Source: Allonocardiopsis opalescens (lineage in GTDB: Bacteria; Actinomycetota; Actinomycetes; Streptosporangiales; Streptosporangiaceae). Taken from it: a stretch of 64,000 bases of DNA. How positions within the stretch are numbered: position 1 is the stretch's first letter; every line of letters begins with the position of its first letter. Made by a program: the position numbers and the translations under genes. Of this stretch, positions 56,424 to 64,000 are shown piece after piece. The stretch lies in assembly GCF_003002095.1 (NCBI RefSeq), contig NZ_PVZC01000010.1, positions 248,001-312,000 on the forward strand. The letters are read 5' to 3'. The notes under the pieces were generated by a model. The model made no database searches and was not told the DNA's origin. It saw only the letters and a list, made by a program, of their open reading frames with translations.

Positions 56424-57835
56424 CAACCCACGGCCCCTTCCATCTGCAGCTCGATGAGCCGGTTCAGTTCCAGTGCGTACTCCATCGGCAGCTCGCGGGC
56501 GATGGGCTCCACGAAGCCGCGGACGATCATGGCCATCGCCTCGTCCTCGTCCATGCCCCTGCTCATCAGGTAGAAGAGCTGGTCCTCGCTGACCTTGGAG
56601 ACGGTCGCCTCGTGGCCCATCTCCACGTCGTCCTCGCGGACGTCGACGTAGGGGTAGGTGTCGGAGCGGCTGATGGTGTCGACCAGCAGCGCGTCGCACT
56701 TCACGGTGGACTTGGAGTGGTTCGCGCCGTCCTGCACCTGGACCAGGCCCCGGTAGGAGGTGCGGCCGCCGCCGCGGGCCACCGACTTGGAAATGATCGA
56801 GGAGGAGGTGTTGGGCGCGCAGTGCACCATCTTGGCGCCGGCGTCCTGGTGCTGGCCGGAGCCGGAGAAGGCGACGGAGAGGGTCTCGCCCTTGGCGTGC
56901 TCGCCCATCAGGTAGATGGCCGGGTACTTCATGGTCACCTTGGAGCCGATGTTGCCGTCGACCCACTCCATGGTGGCGCCCTCGTAGGCGACGGCGCGCT
57001 TGGTGACCAGGTTGTAGACGTTGTTGGACCAGTTCTGGATGGTGGTGTACCGGCAGCGCGCGTTCTTCTTCACGATGATCTCGACCACCGCGGAGTGCAG
57101 GGAGTCGGACTTGTAGATCGGCGCGGTACAGCCCTCGACGTAGTGGACGTAGGAGCCCTCGTCGACGATGATCAGGGTCCGCTCGAACTGGCCCATGTTC
57201 TCGGTGTTGATCCGGAAGTAGGCCTGCAGCGGGATCTCGACGTGCACGTTCGGCGGCACGTAGATGAAGGAGCCGCCCGACCACACCGCGGTGTTCAGCG
57301 CGGCGAACTTGTTGTCGCCCGGCGGGATGACGGTGCCGAAGTACTCCTGGAAGATCTCCGGGTGCTCGCGTACGGCGGTGTCGGTGTCCAGGAAGAGGAC
57401 GCCCTTCTCCTCAAGGTCCTCGCGGATCTTGTGGTAGACCACCTCGGACTCGTACTGGGCGGCGACGCCGGCGATCAGCCGCTGCTTCTCGGCCTCGGGG
57501 ATGCCCAGCTTGTCGTAGGTGTTCTTGATGTCCTCGGGCAGGTCCTCCCAGGACTCGGCCTGCTTCTCGGTGGAGCGCACGAAGTACTTGATGTTGTCGA
57601 AGTCGATGCCCGACAGGTCGGCGCCCCAGGTGGGCATCGGCTTCTTGCCGAACAGCTTCAGGCCCTTGAGCCGGAGCTGGAGCATCCAGTCGGGTTCGCT
57701 CTTCTTCGCGGAGATGTCGCGGACGACCTCTTCGGACAGGCCCCGGCGCGCCGAGGCGCCGGCCGCGTCGGAGTCGGCCCAGCCGTATTCGTAGGTCCCG
57801 AGCCCGTCGAGCTCTGGATGCGCGGTGGTCGTCAT
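56423..57835 (-). CDS. sufB: Fe-S assembly scaffold protein SufB
   Basis: 470 residues, highly conserved. [37 protein letters not shown] split, VEGCTAPIY and [20 protein letters not shown] are SufB landmarks. It builds clusters with SufC and SufD. ATG at 57835 overlaps the sufR stop by one nt. GGAGGA upstream. Confidence 0.97.
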   Translation of the reverse strand: MTTTAHPELDGLGTYEYGWADSDAAGASARRGLSEEVVRDISAKKSEPDWMLQLRLKGLKLFGKKPMPTWGADLSGIDFDNIKYFVRSTEKQAESWEDLPEDIKNTYDKLGIPEAEKQRLIAGVAAQYESEVVYHKIREDLEEKGVLFLDTDTAVREHPEIFQEYFGTVIPPGDNKFAALNTAVWSGGSFIYVPPNVHVEIPLQAYFRINTENMGQFERTLIIVDEGSYVHYVEGCTAPIYKSDSLHSAVVEIIVKKNARCRYTTIQNWSNNVYNLVTKRAVAYEGATMEWVDGNIGSKVTMKYPAIYLMGEHAKGETLSVAFSGSGQHQDAGAKMVHCAPNTSSSIISKSVARGGGRTSYRGLVQVQDGANHSKSTVKCDALLVDTISRSDTYPYVDVREDDVEMGHEATVSKVSEDQLFYLMSRGMDEDEAMAMIVRGFVEPIARELPMEYALELNRLIELQMEGAVG

Positions 57836-58656
57836 CAGGAAGGTCCTCCCGGACGCTGTGTCGTCGTTGCGCCCTCCCCGCCGTCGGCGGGGAGCGGGTG
57901 TCGGGCGGCGGTCGGCCGCCGGTCGGGGTTCTCGCCCAGGTCGTGCGGGCTGACATGGGTGGTGCAGACGCCGTCGCCGTGCGCGATGGTGGCCAGCCGC
58001 CGCACCGGGGTGCCCAGCAGCCGCGCGAAGGCCTCGACCTCGGCCTCGCACAGCTCGGGGAACTCCGCGGCGACGTGGGCCACCGGGCAGTGGTGCTGGC
58101 ACAGCTGCTCGCCGCCGGGCACCGGCGCCTCGCGGACGGAGGCGGCGTAGCCGTCGGCCGACAGGGAGTCGGCCAGCGCGCGCAGCCGCTGCTCGGCGGG
58201 GGCGTCGCGCACGGCGGGGCGGTAGCGCCCCTCCAGCTCCGCGACCTGTCGCCGGGCGAACTCGGCGATCGCGGCGCCGCCCGCCTTCTCGGCGAGGAAG
58301 CGCAGCGCGCTGGAGGCGAGGTCGTCGTAGCCGTGGACGAACGCGTCGCGCCCCGCGCCGGTGATGGCGAAGAGCTTGGCGGGTCGGCCCCGGCCGCGGC
58401 GGCCCCGGGTGTGCGCCTCGGTGACCTCCACCATGCCGTCGGCCACCAGGTGGTCCAGGTGGCGCCGCACGGCGGCGGGGGTGAGGCCGAGGCGCTCGCC
58501 GAGGGTGCTCGCGGTACTCGGCCCGAGTTCGAGGATGAGCCGTGCCACCCGGGTGCGGGTGCCGGTCTCGGCCCCCAGCTCCGTGGAGGCAGCCCCCAGC
58601 GGCACGCCCGCGTGGGCGCTCCGCTGATCGTCAGGGCCGTGGCTCACGTTTTTCAC
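57835..58656 (-). CDS. sufR: Fe-S-sensing repressor SufR
   Basis: 273 residues from the GTG at 58656 (58647 is an alternative). N-terminal winged HTH ([30 protein letters not shown] split) and C-terminal cluster-binding motif [18 protein letters not shown], a C-x3-C-x12-C arrangement. Represses suf genes when its cluster is intact. No ribosome site, so the mRNA may be leaderless. First gene of the operon. Confidence 0.94.
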   Translation of the reverse strand: MKNVSHGPDDQRSAHAGVPLGAASTELGAETGTRTRVARLILELGPSTASTLGERLGLTPAAVRRHLDHLVADGMVEVTEAHTRGRRGRGRPAKLFAITGAGRDAFVHGYDDLASSALRFLAEKAGGAAIAEFARRQVAELEGRYRPAVRDAPAEQRLRALADSLSADGYAASVREAPVPGGEQLCQHHCPVAHVAAEFPELCEAEVEAFARLLGTPVRRLATIAHGDGVCTTHVSPHDLGENPDRRPTAARHPLPADGGEGATTTQRPGGPS

Positions 58657-58667
58657 AACATCAGTGT
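58653..58667 (-). promoter_or_regulatory. SufR operator over the sufR start
   Basis: Read on the minus strand, ACACT-GATGT-TGTGA matches the ACACT-N5-TGTGA palindrome I recall for mycobacterial SufR. It includes the GTG at 58656, so a bound repressor would block both transcription start and early elongation. Confidence 0.65.
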
Positions 58668-58730
58668 GGCGTAAATGCTTCCCCGGCCGCAAACCGGACG
58701 GGACGGACCGGACCATGGGCTCAATCACGC

Positions 58731-58745
58731 AGGTAAGGCTTACCT
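58731..58745. promoter_or_regulatory. DtxR/IdeR-type iron box upstream of suf operon
   Basis: AGGTAAG-G-CTTACCT is a perfect 7-1-7 palindrome. The consensus core is AGGTTAG-G-CTAACCT, so each arm differs by one base. It lies 75 nt upstream of sufR. Iron-dependent regulation of suf would be logical. The spacing is rather far from the presumed leaderless start, so a second, upstream promoter may exist. Confidence 0.6.
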
Positions 58746-58905
58746 AAAGCAAGATCGCGACGAGGTGCGCGTCCCGCGCCGGACCCGGCCGGACCGCGAC
58801 AGGGCGGCGTTATGCTCACATTCCGAGACGATTGCCCATCATACGGACAGCACATTGCATGCTGTATACGCTCCCACCAGGCAGGATCGCCCGCGCACAC
58901 GCGAA
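58746..58905. other. sufR/RND intergenic remainder
   Basis: 160 nt with no gene. ACAGCA-CATTGCA-TGCTGT (58847-58865) is a 6-7-6 inverted repeat in an AT-richer patch; its partner protein is unknown. Confidence 0.35.
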
Positions 58906-58944
58906 CGGGCCCCGGGGGCGAGCGCGCCTCGCCCCCGGGGCCCG
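58906..58944 (-). terminator. terminator hairpin after RND pump gene
   Basis: Perfect 16-bp stem CGGGCCCCGGGGGCGA (58906-58921) with complement at 58929-58944, 7-nt loop, 22 nt beyond the pump stop codon. No U tract. Confidence 0.8.
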
Positions 58945-58966
58945 CGTCACCGCGCGGACCGGCCGG

Positions 58967-61900
58967 TCAGTCGCCGGCGGAGTTCCGGCCGGCGCCCGCG
59001 GGCACCGGGTCGCGACCGGCCTCGGCGGCCGCGGCGCCCTCGGCGGCGAAACGGGCGGCACGGCGCCGCGCGCGCCGGTCGCGGCGCCGCTCCTTGGACT
59101 CCTCGATCATGGTGTAGAGCACCGGCACCAGGATCAGGGTGAGCAGGGTCGAGCTGACCAGGCCGCCGATGACCACGATGGCCATCGCCTCGGAGATCAG
59201 CACGCTGCCGCCGATCCCCAGCGCCATCGGCACCAGGGCGCCGATGGTGGCCAGCGCGGTCATCAGGATGGGCCGCAGCCGCTGGCGGCCGCCCTCCACG
59301 ACGGCCTCGCGGATGCCCATGCCGCGCTCGCGGTACTGGTTGATCAGGTCGATCAGCACGATCGCATTGGTGACCACGATGCCGACCAGCATCAGCAGGC
59401 CGATCAGCGCGACCACGCCCAGCGCCGTGTCCGTGACCAGCAGGCCGACGATCGCGCCGGTGGCGGCGAAGGGCACCGACACCAGCAGGATCAGCGGCTG
59501 GATCAGGCTCTTGAACTCGGCCACCATCACCACGTACACGATCGCGACCGCCGCCAGCAGGGCGATGCCCAGCTGGGTGAAGGCCTCGGTCTGGTCGGCG
59601 CTGACGCCGCCGATCTGGTACGTGGCGCCCGCGGGCAGGTCCAGCGCGTCCAGCCGCTCGGTGAGGGCGGTGGTCAGCGCGCCGATGTCCTGGCCCTCCG
59701 GGGTGGCGCTGACCGTGGCGGTCCGCTCGCCGTCGGTGCGGCTGATCTCCACCGGCCGGTCGACCACGGCGACCTCGGCCACCTCCGACAGCCGCACGGT
59801 GCCGCCGGCCGGGGTGGCGATCTCCAGGTCCTCCAGCGCGTCGAGGTCCTCGGGCACGTCCTCGGCGGCGATCACGACGTCGCGCTCGGCGCCGTCGAGG
59901 AACATCGACCCCGCGGGGCGGCCGTCGAATGCCTGCTGCACGGCCTGGCCGATCTGGGTCTCGCTCAGCCCCTCCTCGGCCGCCGCCTCGCGGTCGGCGC
60001 TGACGTGGACGCCCTCGGCGCGCACCGCGAGGTCGTTGGCGACCTCGCTGACGCCGTCGGTCTGCGCGACGGTGTCCTCCACCATCGTGGCGGCCTCGTC
60101 CAGCACCTCGGGGTCGTCGGCCTGGACCTGCACCTCGATCGCGCTGGAGCCCATGGCGGCGGCGTCCTGGATGCTCAGCTCGCCGGCGTCGGCGATGCCG
60201 TCGAGCTCGTCGCGGATGCGCTCGCGCAGGTTGGTCTGGTCGGCTTCGGGGTCGGTGGTGACGGTGTAGGTGGCGGTGTTGGAGCCGCCACCGCCGCCGA
60301 AGCCCATACCGCCGGTGGAGCCCACCGTCACCTGGTAGGACTGCACGCCGTGGATGCTGTCCAGGGCCTGCTCGACCGGCTCGGCCGCGGCGGCGGTCTC
60401 CTCCAGGGAGGTGCCCGCGGGCAGCTCCTGAGAGATCGCGACCGTGTTCTGGCCGGTGTCGTCCAGGAAGTTGGTCTGCAGCTGGGTGGCGAGGAACAGG
60501 GTGCCGACGAAGACGGCCAGCGCGGCGGCCAGGGTCGTCTTGCGCCACTTGGTGACCCAGCTCAGCAGCGGCACGTAGCCGCGCTGCAGCCAGCCGCGCC
60601 GCTCCTTCTCGTGCTCCTCGCGCCGCACCCGCTCCAGGTCCTCGGGCGCCACGTCGCGGCCCTTGACGAACCAGTAGGCCAGCACCGGGATGATCGTCAG
60701 CGAGACCAGCAGCGAGGCGGCGAGCGCGATCGCGACGGTCAGGCCGAAGGGCCGGAACAGCTCGCCGATCTCGCCGCCGACGAAGACCACCGGCAGGAAG
60801 ACCGCGGCGGTGGTGATGGTGGAGGCGGTGATCGCCCCGGCCACCTCGCGCACGCCGGTGATGACGGCCTCGCGCTTGGGCGTGCCGTAGCCCAGGTGCC
60901 GCTTGATGTTCTCCAGCACCACGATGGAGTCGTCGACCACCCGGCCGATCGCGATGGTCAGCGCGCTCAGCGTCAGGATGTTCAGCGTGTAGCCGCCCAG
61001 CCACATGCCGATCAGCGCGACCAGCAGCGAGAAGGGGATGGACAGCGCGGTCACCACGGTGGAGCGCACCGAGAGCAGGAAGACCAGGATGACGGCGATC
61101 GCCGCCACCAGGCCCATGGCGCCCTTCTCCAGCAGGCCGGTGATGGAGTCCTCGATGAACGGCGCCTGGTCGAACACGACCGTCAGGGCGGCGCCGTCGC
61201 CCAGCGCCTCCTCCAGCCCGGCCAGCTCGGCCTTGACCGCGTTGGCCACCTCGACCGTGTTGGCCTCGGTCGCCTTGGTGACCATGACGCTGAGGCTCGG
61301 CTCGCCGTCGGTGCGGGTGATGGTGGTGGTCTCCTGCGGCTCCAGGCTCACCTCGGCCACGTCGCCCAGCCGCACCGGCTCGGGCGCGGCCGGCGGGGCC
61401 GCGCCGGGCGGCTGCCCCGCGGCGCCCGCGGCCCCCGCCGCGGCCGGGTCGGCCCCGGCGGCGCCGGCCGCGGGGGTCAGGTACAGGTCCTCGATGTCGG
61501 AGACGGACTCCAGGTCGCCGCCGACGTCCACCGACAGGGTCTCGCCGTCCTCGGTGAACTGCCCGCCCGCCTGGGTGGTGCCGCTCGCCTGCAGGGCCTG
61601 GGCGATCTGGTCGACGGTGAGGCCCTCGTCCTCCAGCGCGTCGAAGTCCGGGCGGATCTCCACCGCGTTCTCGGCCTGGCCGGTGACCACGGCGTCCTGC
61701 ACGCCGGGCACGTCCTCCAGCGCCGGCACGACCTGGTCCTCCAGGCGCTGCGCCAGCTCGGCCTCGTCCACGTCGGCGGAGGCGGCCAGCAGCAGCACCG
61801 GCAGGCTGTCGAAGCTGATCGTCTGGGTGATCGGCTCGGCGTCCTCCGGCAGCTGCGGCAGGATGCGGTTGATCGCCACCTGGATCTCGCGCACGGCGTC

Positions 61901-62209
61901 GGTGGAGTCGGTGCCGTAGTCGAAGGTCGCGGTGACGACGGACGAGCCCTCGCTGGAGGTGGAGGTCACGTCGGTCACGCCGTCGACCGTCTGCACCACG
62001 GTCTCGATCGGGTCGCTGACCCGCTCCTCGACCACCTCGGGCGAGGCGCCCTGGACGGTGGTCATGACGGTGGCCTGGGGCAGCTCCAGGCTGGGCATCA
62101 GCTCCTGGCGGAGCGAGCCGGTGGCGATGAAACCGAACACGACGATCGCGATCGATATCAGCGCCACCAGAGCGCGGTTGGCGAGGCTCAGCCTGGCCAG
62201 TGCGGACAT
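58967..62209 (-). CDS. RND efflux pump of the HAE1/AcrB-like type
   Basis: 1080 residues with the RND layout: TM1, a large porter loop, TM2-6 (including GRVVDDSIVVLENI and FLPVVFVGGEIGELFRPFG), a second porter loop and TM7-12 (LVGIVVTNAIVLIDL, VSSTLLTLILVPVLY). A 35-residue Ala/Gly/Pro insert sits in the first loop (near 250-285). No membrane-fusion or outer-membrane partner gene is present; Gram-positive homologues of the SwrC type work without them. Probable proton-driven drug or lipid exporter. ATG at 62209. Divergent from a MarR gene. Confidence 0.93.
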   Translation of the reverse strand: MSALARLSLANRALVALISIAIVVFGFIATGSLRQELMPSLELPQATVMTTVQGASPEVVEERVSDPIETVVQTVDGVTDVTSTSSEGSSVVTATFDYGTDSTDAVREIQVAINRILPQLPEDAEPITQTISFDSLPVLLLAASADVDEAELAQRLEDQVVPALEDVPGVQDAVVTGQAENAVEIRPDFDALEDEGLTVDQIAQALQASGTTQAGGQFTEDGETLSVDVGGDLESVSDIEDLYLTPAAGAAGADPAAAGAAGAAGQPPGAAPPAAPEPVRLGDVAEVSLEPQETTTITRTDGEPSLSVMVTKATEANTVEVANAVKAELAGLEEALGDGAALTVVFDQAPFIEDSITGLLEKGAMGLVAAIAVILVFLLSVRSTVVTALSIPFSLLVALIGMWLGGYTLNILTLSALTIAIGRVVDDSIVVLENIKRHLGYGTPKREAVITGVREVAGAITASTITTAAVFLPVVFVGGEIGELFRPFGLTVAIALAASLLVSLTIIPVLAYWFVKGRDVAPEDLERVRREEHEKERRGWLQRGYVPLLSWVTKWRKTTLAAALAVFVGTLFLATQLQTNFLDDTGQNTVAISQELPAGTSLEETAAAAEPVEQALDSIHGVQSYQVTVGSTGGMGFGGGGGSNTATYTVTTDPEADQTNLRERIRDELDGIADAGELSIQDAAAMGSSAIEVQVQADDPEVLDEAATMVEDTVAQTDGVSEVANDLAVRAEGVHVSADREAAAEEGLSETQIGQAVQQAFDGRPAGSMFLDGAERDVVIAAEDVPEDLDALEDLEIATPAGGTVRLSEVAEVAVVDRPVEISRTDGERTATVSATPEGQDIGALTTALTERLDALDLPAGATYQIGGVSADQTEAFTQLGIALLAAVAIVYVVMVAEFKSLIQPLILLVSVPFAATGAIVGLLVTDTALGVVALIGLLMLVGIVVTNAIVLIDLINQYRERGMGIREAVVEGGRQRLRPILMTALATIGALVPMALGIGGSVLISEAMAIVVIGGLVSSTLLTLILVPVLYTMIEESKERRRDRRARRRAARFAAEGAAAAEAGRDPVPAGAGRNSAGD

Positions 62210-62375
62210 GGTGTCGGTTCCCCTTCGGATGTGGACCCCGTGGTGGTGCGCTCCGGCGCGCCGGGAGCCGGCGCCGCGCATCGAGGGCCGGACGCGCGGC
62301 CGCCCGCCCGCTCCCCGCGGGGGAGCCGGGGCAGGCCGCGTTCCCGAGTCCGGCTGCTCCATATTACTTAGCTTC

Positions 62376-62410
62376 ATCCGAAATATTCGCCTAAGGGGTA
62401 AATTTCGGAT
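62376..62410. promoter_or_regulatory. inverted repeat between RND pump and marR genes
   Basis: ATCCGAAAT (62376-62384) and ATTTCGGAT (62402-62410) are perfect complements 17 nt apart in an AT-rich patch. A leftward -10 TAATAT on the minus strand at about 62361-62366 lies alongside, so MarR binding here could repress the pump. Confidence 0.6.
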
Positions 62411-62560
62411 TACCGCCATCGTCAGCCTCCGGCAAGGCACTGATCCGACAACGTGGCACGGGCCCGAAAAGATCCCGGAAACGGTGTGACGCCTCCGGCG
62501 GGGCCCGCCGACGAGCGCGCGGCGATACACTCCAACGCGCAGTGGCGCAGGCTGGACGGG

Positions 62561-63100
62561 ATGGCCAGGGTGAGCAGCGGTACGCAGAACGGTTCGGCCG
62601 ACCACGGCGGGCGCCCCGCGGGGCGCGAGGAGCTGATGGGGCGCATCCGCGAGATGCAGGAGCGGTTCATCGCGCTCAACGCCCGCGACGACCCCTCCGG
62701 GCTGCTGAACCTCTCGCTCACCATGCAGCAGCTCAAGACCCTCATCGTGCTGTCGATGGAGAGCCCGCTGGCCGCGCACCGGCTGGCGCGCTCGCTGGGC
62801 GTCGGCACCGCCACCGTCACCGGCATCGTCGACCGGCTGGTCGACCGCGGCCTGGTCACCCGCACCGAGGACCCCGCCGACCGCCGGGTCCGCCGCATCG
62901 CGCTCAGCGAGGCCGGCACCCGGCTGATCGACACCCTGCGCGGCGAGAACGAGGCGCGCAGCATGCGGCTGCTCCGCCGCCTGGACGACGAGGCGCTGCG
63001 CGCGCTGGCCTTCGCGCTGGACGCCCTGTACCGGGCCGCCGTCGAGGAGGCGGCCGAGCAGGAGGGCGGCGCCGCGGACGCCGGACCCGGCACCGGCTGA
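62561..63100 (+). CDS. MarR family regulator
   Basis: 179 residues from the ATG at 62561; an in-frame GTG at 62453 would add 36 Arg/Pro-rich residues and lies ahead of the -10 candidate TACACT (62526-62531). Winged helix: LTMQQLKTLIVLSMESPLAAHRLARSLGVGTATVTGIVDRLVDRGLV, with wing TEDPADRRVRRIAL. Probable repressor of the divergent RND pump. Confidence 0.88.
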   Translation: MARVSSGTQNGSADHGGRPAGREELMGRIREMQERFIALNARDDPSGLLNLSLTMQQLKTLIVLSMESPLAAHRLARSLGVGTATVTGIVDRLVDRGLVTRTEDPADRRVRRIALSEAGTRLIDTLRGENEARSMRLLRRLDDEALRALAFALDALYRAAVEEAAEQEGGAADAGPGTG

Positions 63101-63114
63101 CCGCCGGGCGGGCC

Positions 63115-63128
63115 TAGACTCGGGTGCC
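63115..63128 (+). promoter_or_regulatory. leaderless -10 for ABC ATPase gene
   Basis: TAGACT (63115-63120) ends eight nt before the ATG at 63129 and no Shine-Dalgarno sequence is visible, as for leaderless mRNAs. It lies only 15 nt after the marR stop, so readthrough from marR is also possible. Confidence 0.45.
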
Positions 63129-64000
63129 ATGGGTGAGACCGGCCTCGACCTGGCCGACGTGGTCAAGAGGTACGGCGACACGCTCGCCGTCGCCGGGGTC
63201 TCGCTCACCGCCGAGCGCGGCGCCGTCACCGCGCTGCTCGGCCCCAACGGGGCCGGCAAGACCACCACCCTGGAGATCTGCGAGGGCTTCCGCCGGCCCG
63301 ACTCCGGCCGGGTGCGGGTGCTGGGGCTCGACCCCGCCCGCGACGCCGCCGAGCTGCGGCCCAGGGTCGGCGTGATGCCGCAGTCCGGCGGGGTGCCCAG
63401 CGGGGCGCGGGCCGGCGAGTGGCTGCGGCTGGTCGCCCGCTTCCACGCCCACCCCGTGCCGCCCGGCGCACTGCTGGAGCGGCTGGCCCTCACCTCCTGC
63501 GCCCGCACGCCCTTCCGCCGGCTGTCCGGCGGCCAGCAGCAGCGGCTGTCGCTGGCGGCCGCCGTGGTCGGCCGCCCCGAACTGGTCTTCCTCGACGAAC
63601 CCACCGCCGGCCTGGACCCCCAGTCCAGGCACGCCGCCTGGGAGATCGTCCGCGAGCTGCGGGCGGCCGGGGTCGCCGTGGTGCTGACCACCCACTACCT
63701 GGAGGAGGCCGAGCGGCTGGCCGACCGGGTGGTGGTCATCGACCGGGGGCGGGTGGCCGCCGCGGGCACCCCCGCCGAGCTGACCGGGTCCGTGAGCCGG
63801 CTGCGCTTCTCCTCCCGCGACCCCGTCGACCTGGCAGCGCTCACCACCGCGCTGCCGGCCGGCTTCGCGGCGCGCGCCCTGTCCGGCGGCCAGTACGTGG
63901 TGGAGGCGCCCGGCGGCGCCGTCGGGCCCGAGCTGATCGCCGCGGTCGCCGCCTGGTGCGCGAGCCGCGGCGTCCTCGCCGAGGACCTGCGGATCGGCCG
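63129..64000 (+). CDS. ABC-2 type transporter ATP-binding protein, 3' end cut
   Basis: First 290 residues; the frame stays open to the window end. Walker A GPNGAGKTTT, signature LSGGQQQRLSLA, Walker B LVFLDEPTAGLD and switch His in LTTHYLEEAERLADRV mark an exporter ATPase of the DrrA/CcmA type. In many actinobacteria an ABC-2 exporter lies next to sufR on the far side of the suf operon; here the RND/MarR pair stands between. Its permease is expected to the right. Confidence 0.92.
   Translation, partial: MGETGLDLADVVKRYGDTLAVAGVSLTAERGAVTALLGPNGAGKTTTLEICEGFRRPDSGRVRVLGLDPARDAAELRPRVGVMPQSGGVPSGARAGEWLRLVARFHAHPVPPGALLERLALTSCARTPFRRLSGGQQQRLSLAAAVVGRPELVFLDEPTAGLDPQSRHAAWEIVRELRAAGVAVVLTTHYLEEAERLADRVVVIDRGRVAAAGTPAELTGSVSRLRFSSRDPVDLAALTTALPAGFAARALSGGQYVVEAPGGAVGPELIAAVAAWCASRGVLAEDLRIG

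Overview
The window is high-GC DNA (roughly 70-75 % by eye) from an actinomycete, probably Nocardiopsaceae or a relative. The evidence is: a FasR-fabD-fabH-acpP-fabF cluster, the ahpE/DUF3052/aceE neighbourhood also found in mycobacteria, mycothiol-type maleylpyruvate isomerase family proteins, a SufR-SufBDCSUT operon, many GTG starts and several genes that look leaderless. The genus assignment is inference. About 56 protein genes (two cut by the window edges) and one tRNA-Val are supported.

Layout. 1-7.5 kb: truncated sugar MFS porter, a hypothetical gene, a Gfo/Idh/MocA oxidoreductase, a small RHH-like protein with a palindrome fused to its leaderless promoter, a polar amino-acid ABC importer operon and a DASS (SLC13) transporter. 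7.9-11.1 kb: His-rich lipoprotein with a strong terminator, a 120-bp imperfect tandem repeat, tRNA-Val(UAC), zinc-ribbon protein, AhpE, DUF3052, YjbQ. 11.4-14.2 kb: aceE. 14.7-15.8 kb: a lower-GC island with a nuclease-like toxin gene and a probable immunity gene. 15.9-25.5 kb: membrane protein, PhoD-like phosphatase, a 0.7-kb stretch without genes, TetR regulator, two DinB-like mycothiol enzymes, gamma-glutamyltransferase and an OmpR-type two-component system with four 11-bp-phased repeats upstream.

25.7-31.5 kb holds a 5-oxoproline locus equivalent to Bacillus ycsF-ycsG-ycsI-kipI-kipA (PxpA, NRAMP-like permease, DUF1445, PxpB, PxpC), divergent from a GntR regulator with a near-perfect operator between them. 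31.5-34 kb: SDR/TetR pair and a membrane protein. 34.2-39.2 kb: the type II fatty-acid synthase cluster with its activator FasR. 39.4-45.7 kb: SGNH hydrolase, degenerate EAL-CBS protein, two SseB-domain paralogues and a large unknown protein with TGSF octapeptide repeats. 45.8-51.9 kb: Fe/Mn superoxide dismutase behind a Nur-like box, secreted GH5 glycosidase, an acetyltransferase preceded by a short leader ORF and an SD-masking hairpin, and a STAND-like ATPase whose 3' end overlaps a pentapeptide-repeat membrane protein by 60 nt.

52-58.7 kb is the suf operon (sufR-B-D-Rieske-C-S-U-T) for Fe-S cluster assembly, nearly all joined by stop/start overlaps. Its promoter region carries a SufR-type ACACT-N5-TGTGA site over the sufR start and a DtxR/IdeR-type iron box further upstream. 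59-64 kb: an RND pump with a divergent MarR regulator and a shared inverted repeat, then a truncated ABC-transporter ATPase.

The best candidates for something undescribed are the leader-ORF/hairpin/GNAT unit, the STAND ATPase/pentapeptide overlap, the toxin-immunity island and the TGSF-repeat protein.
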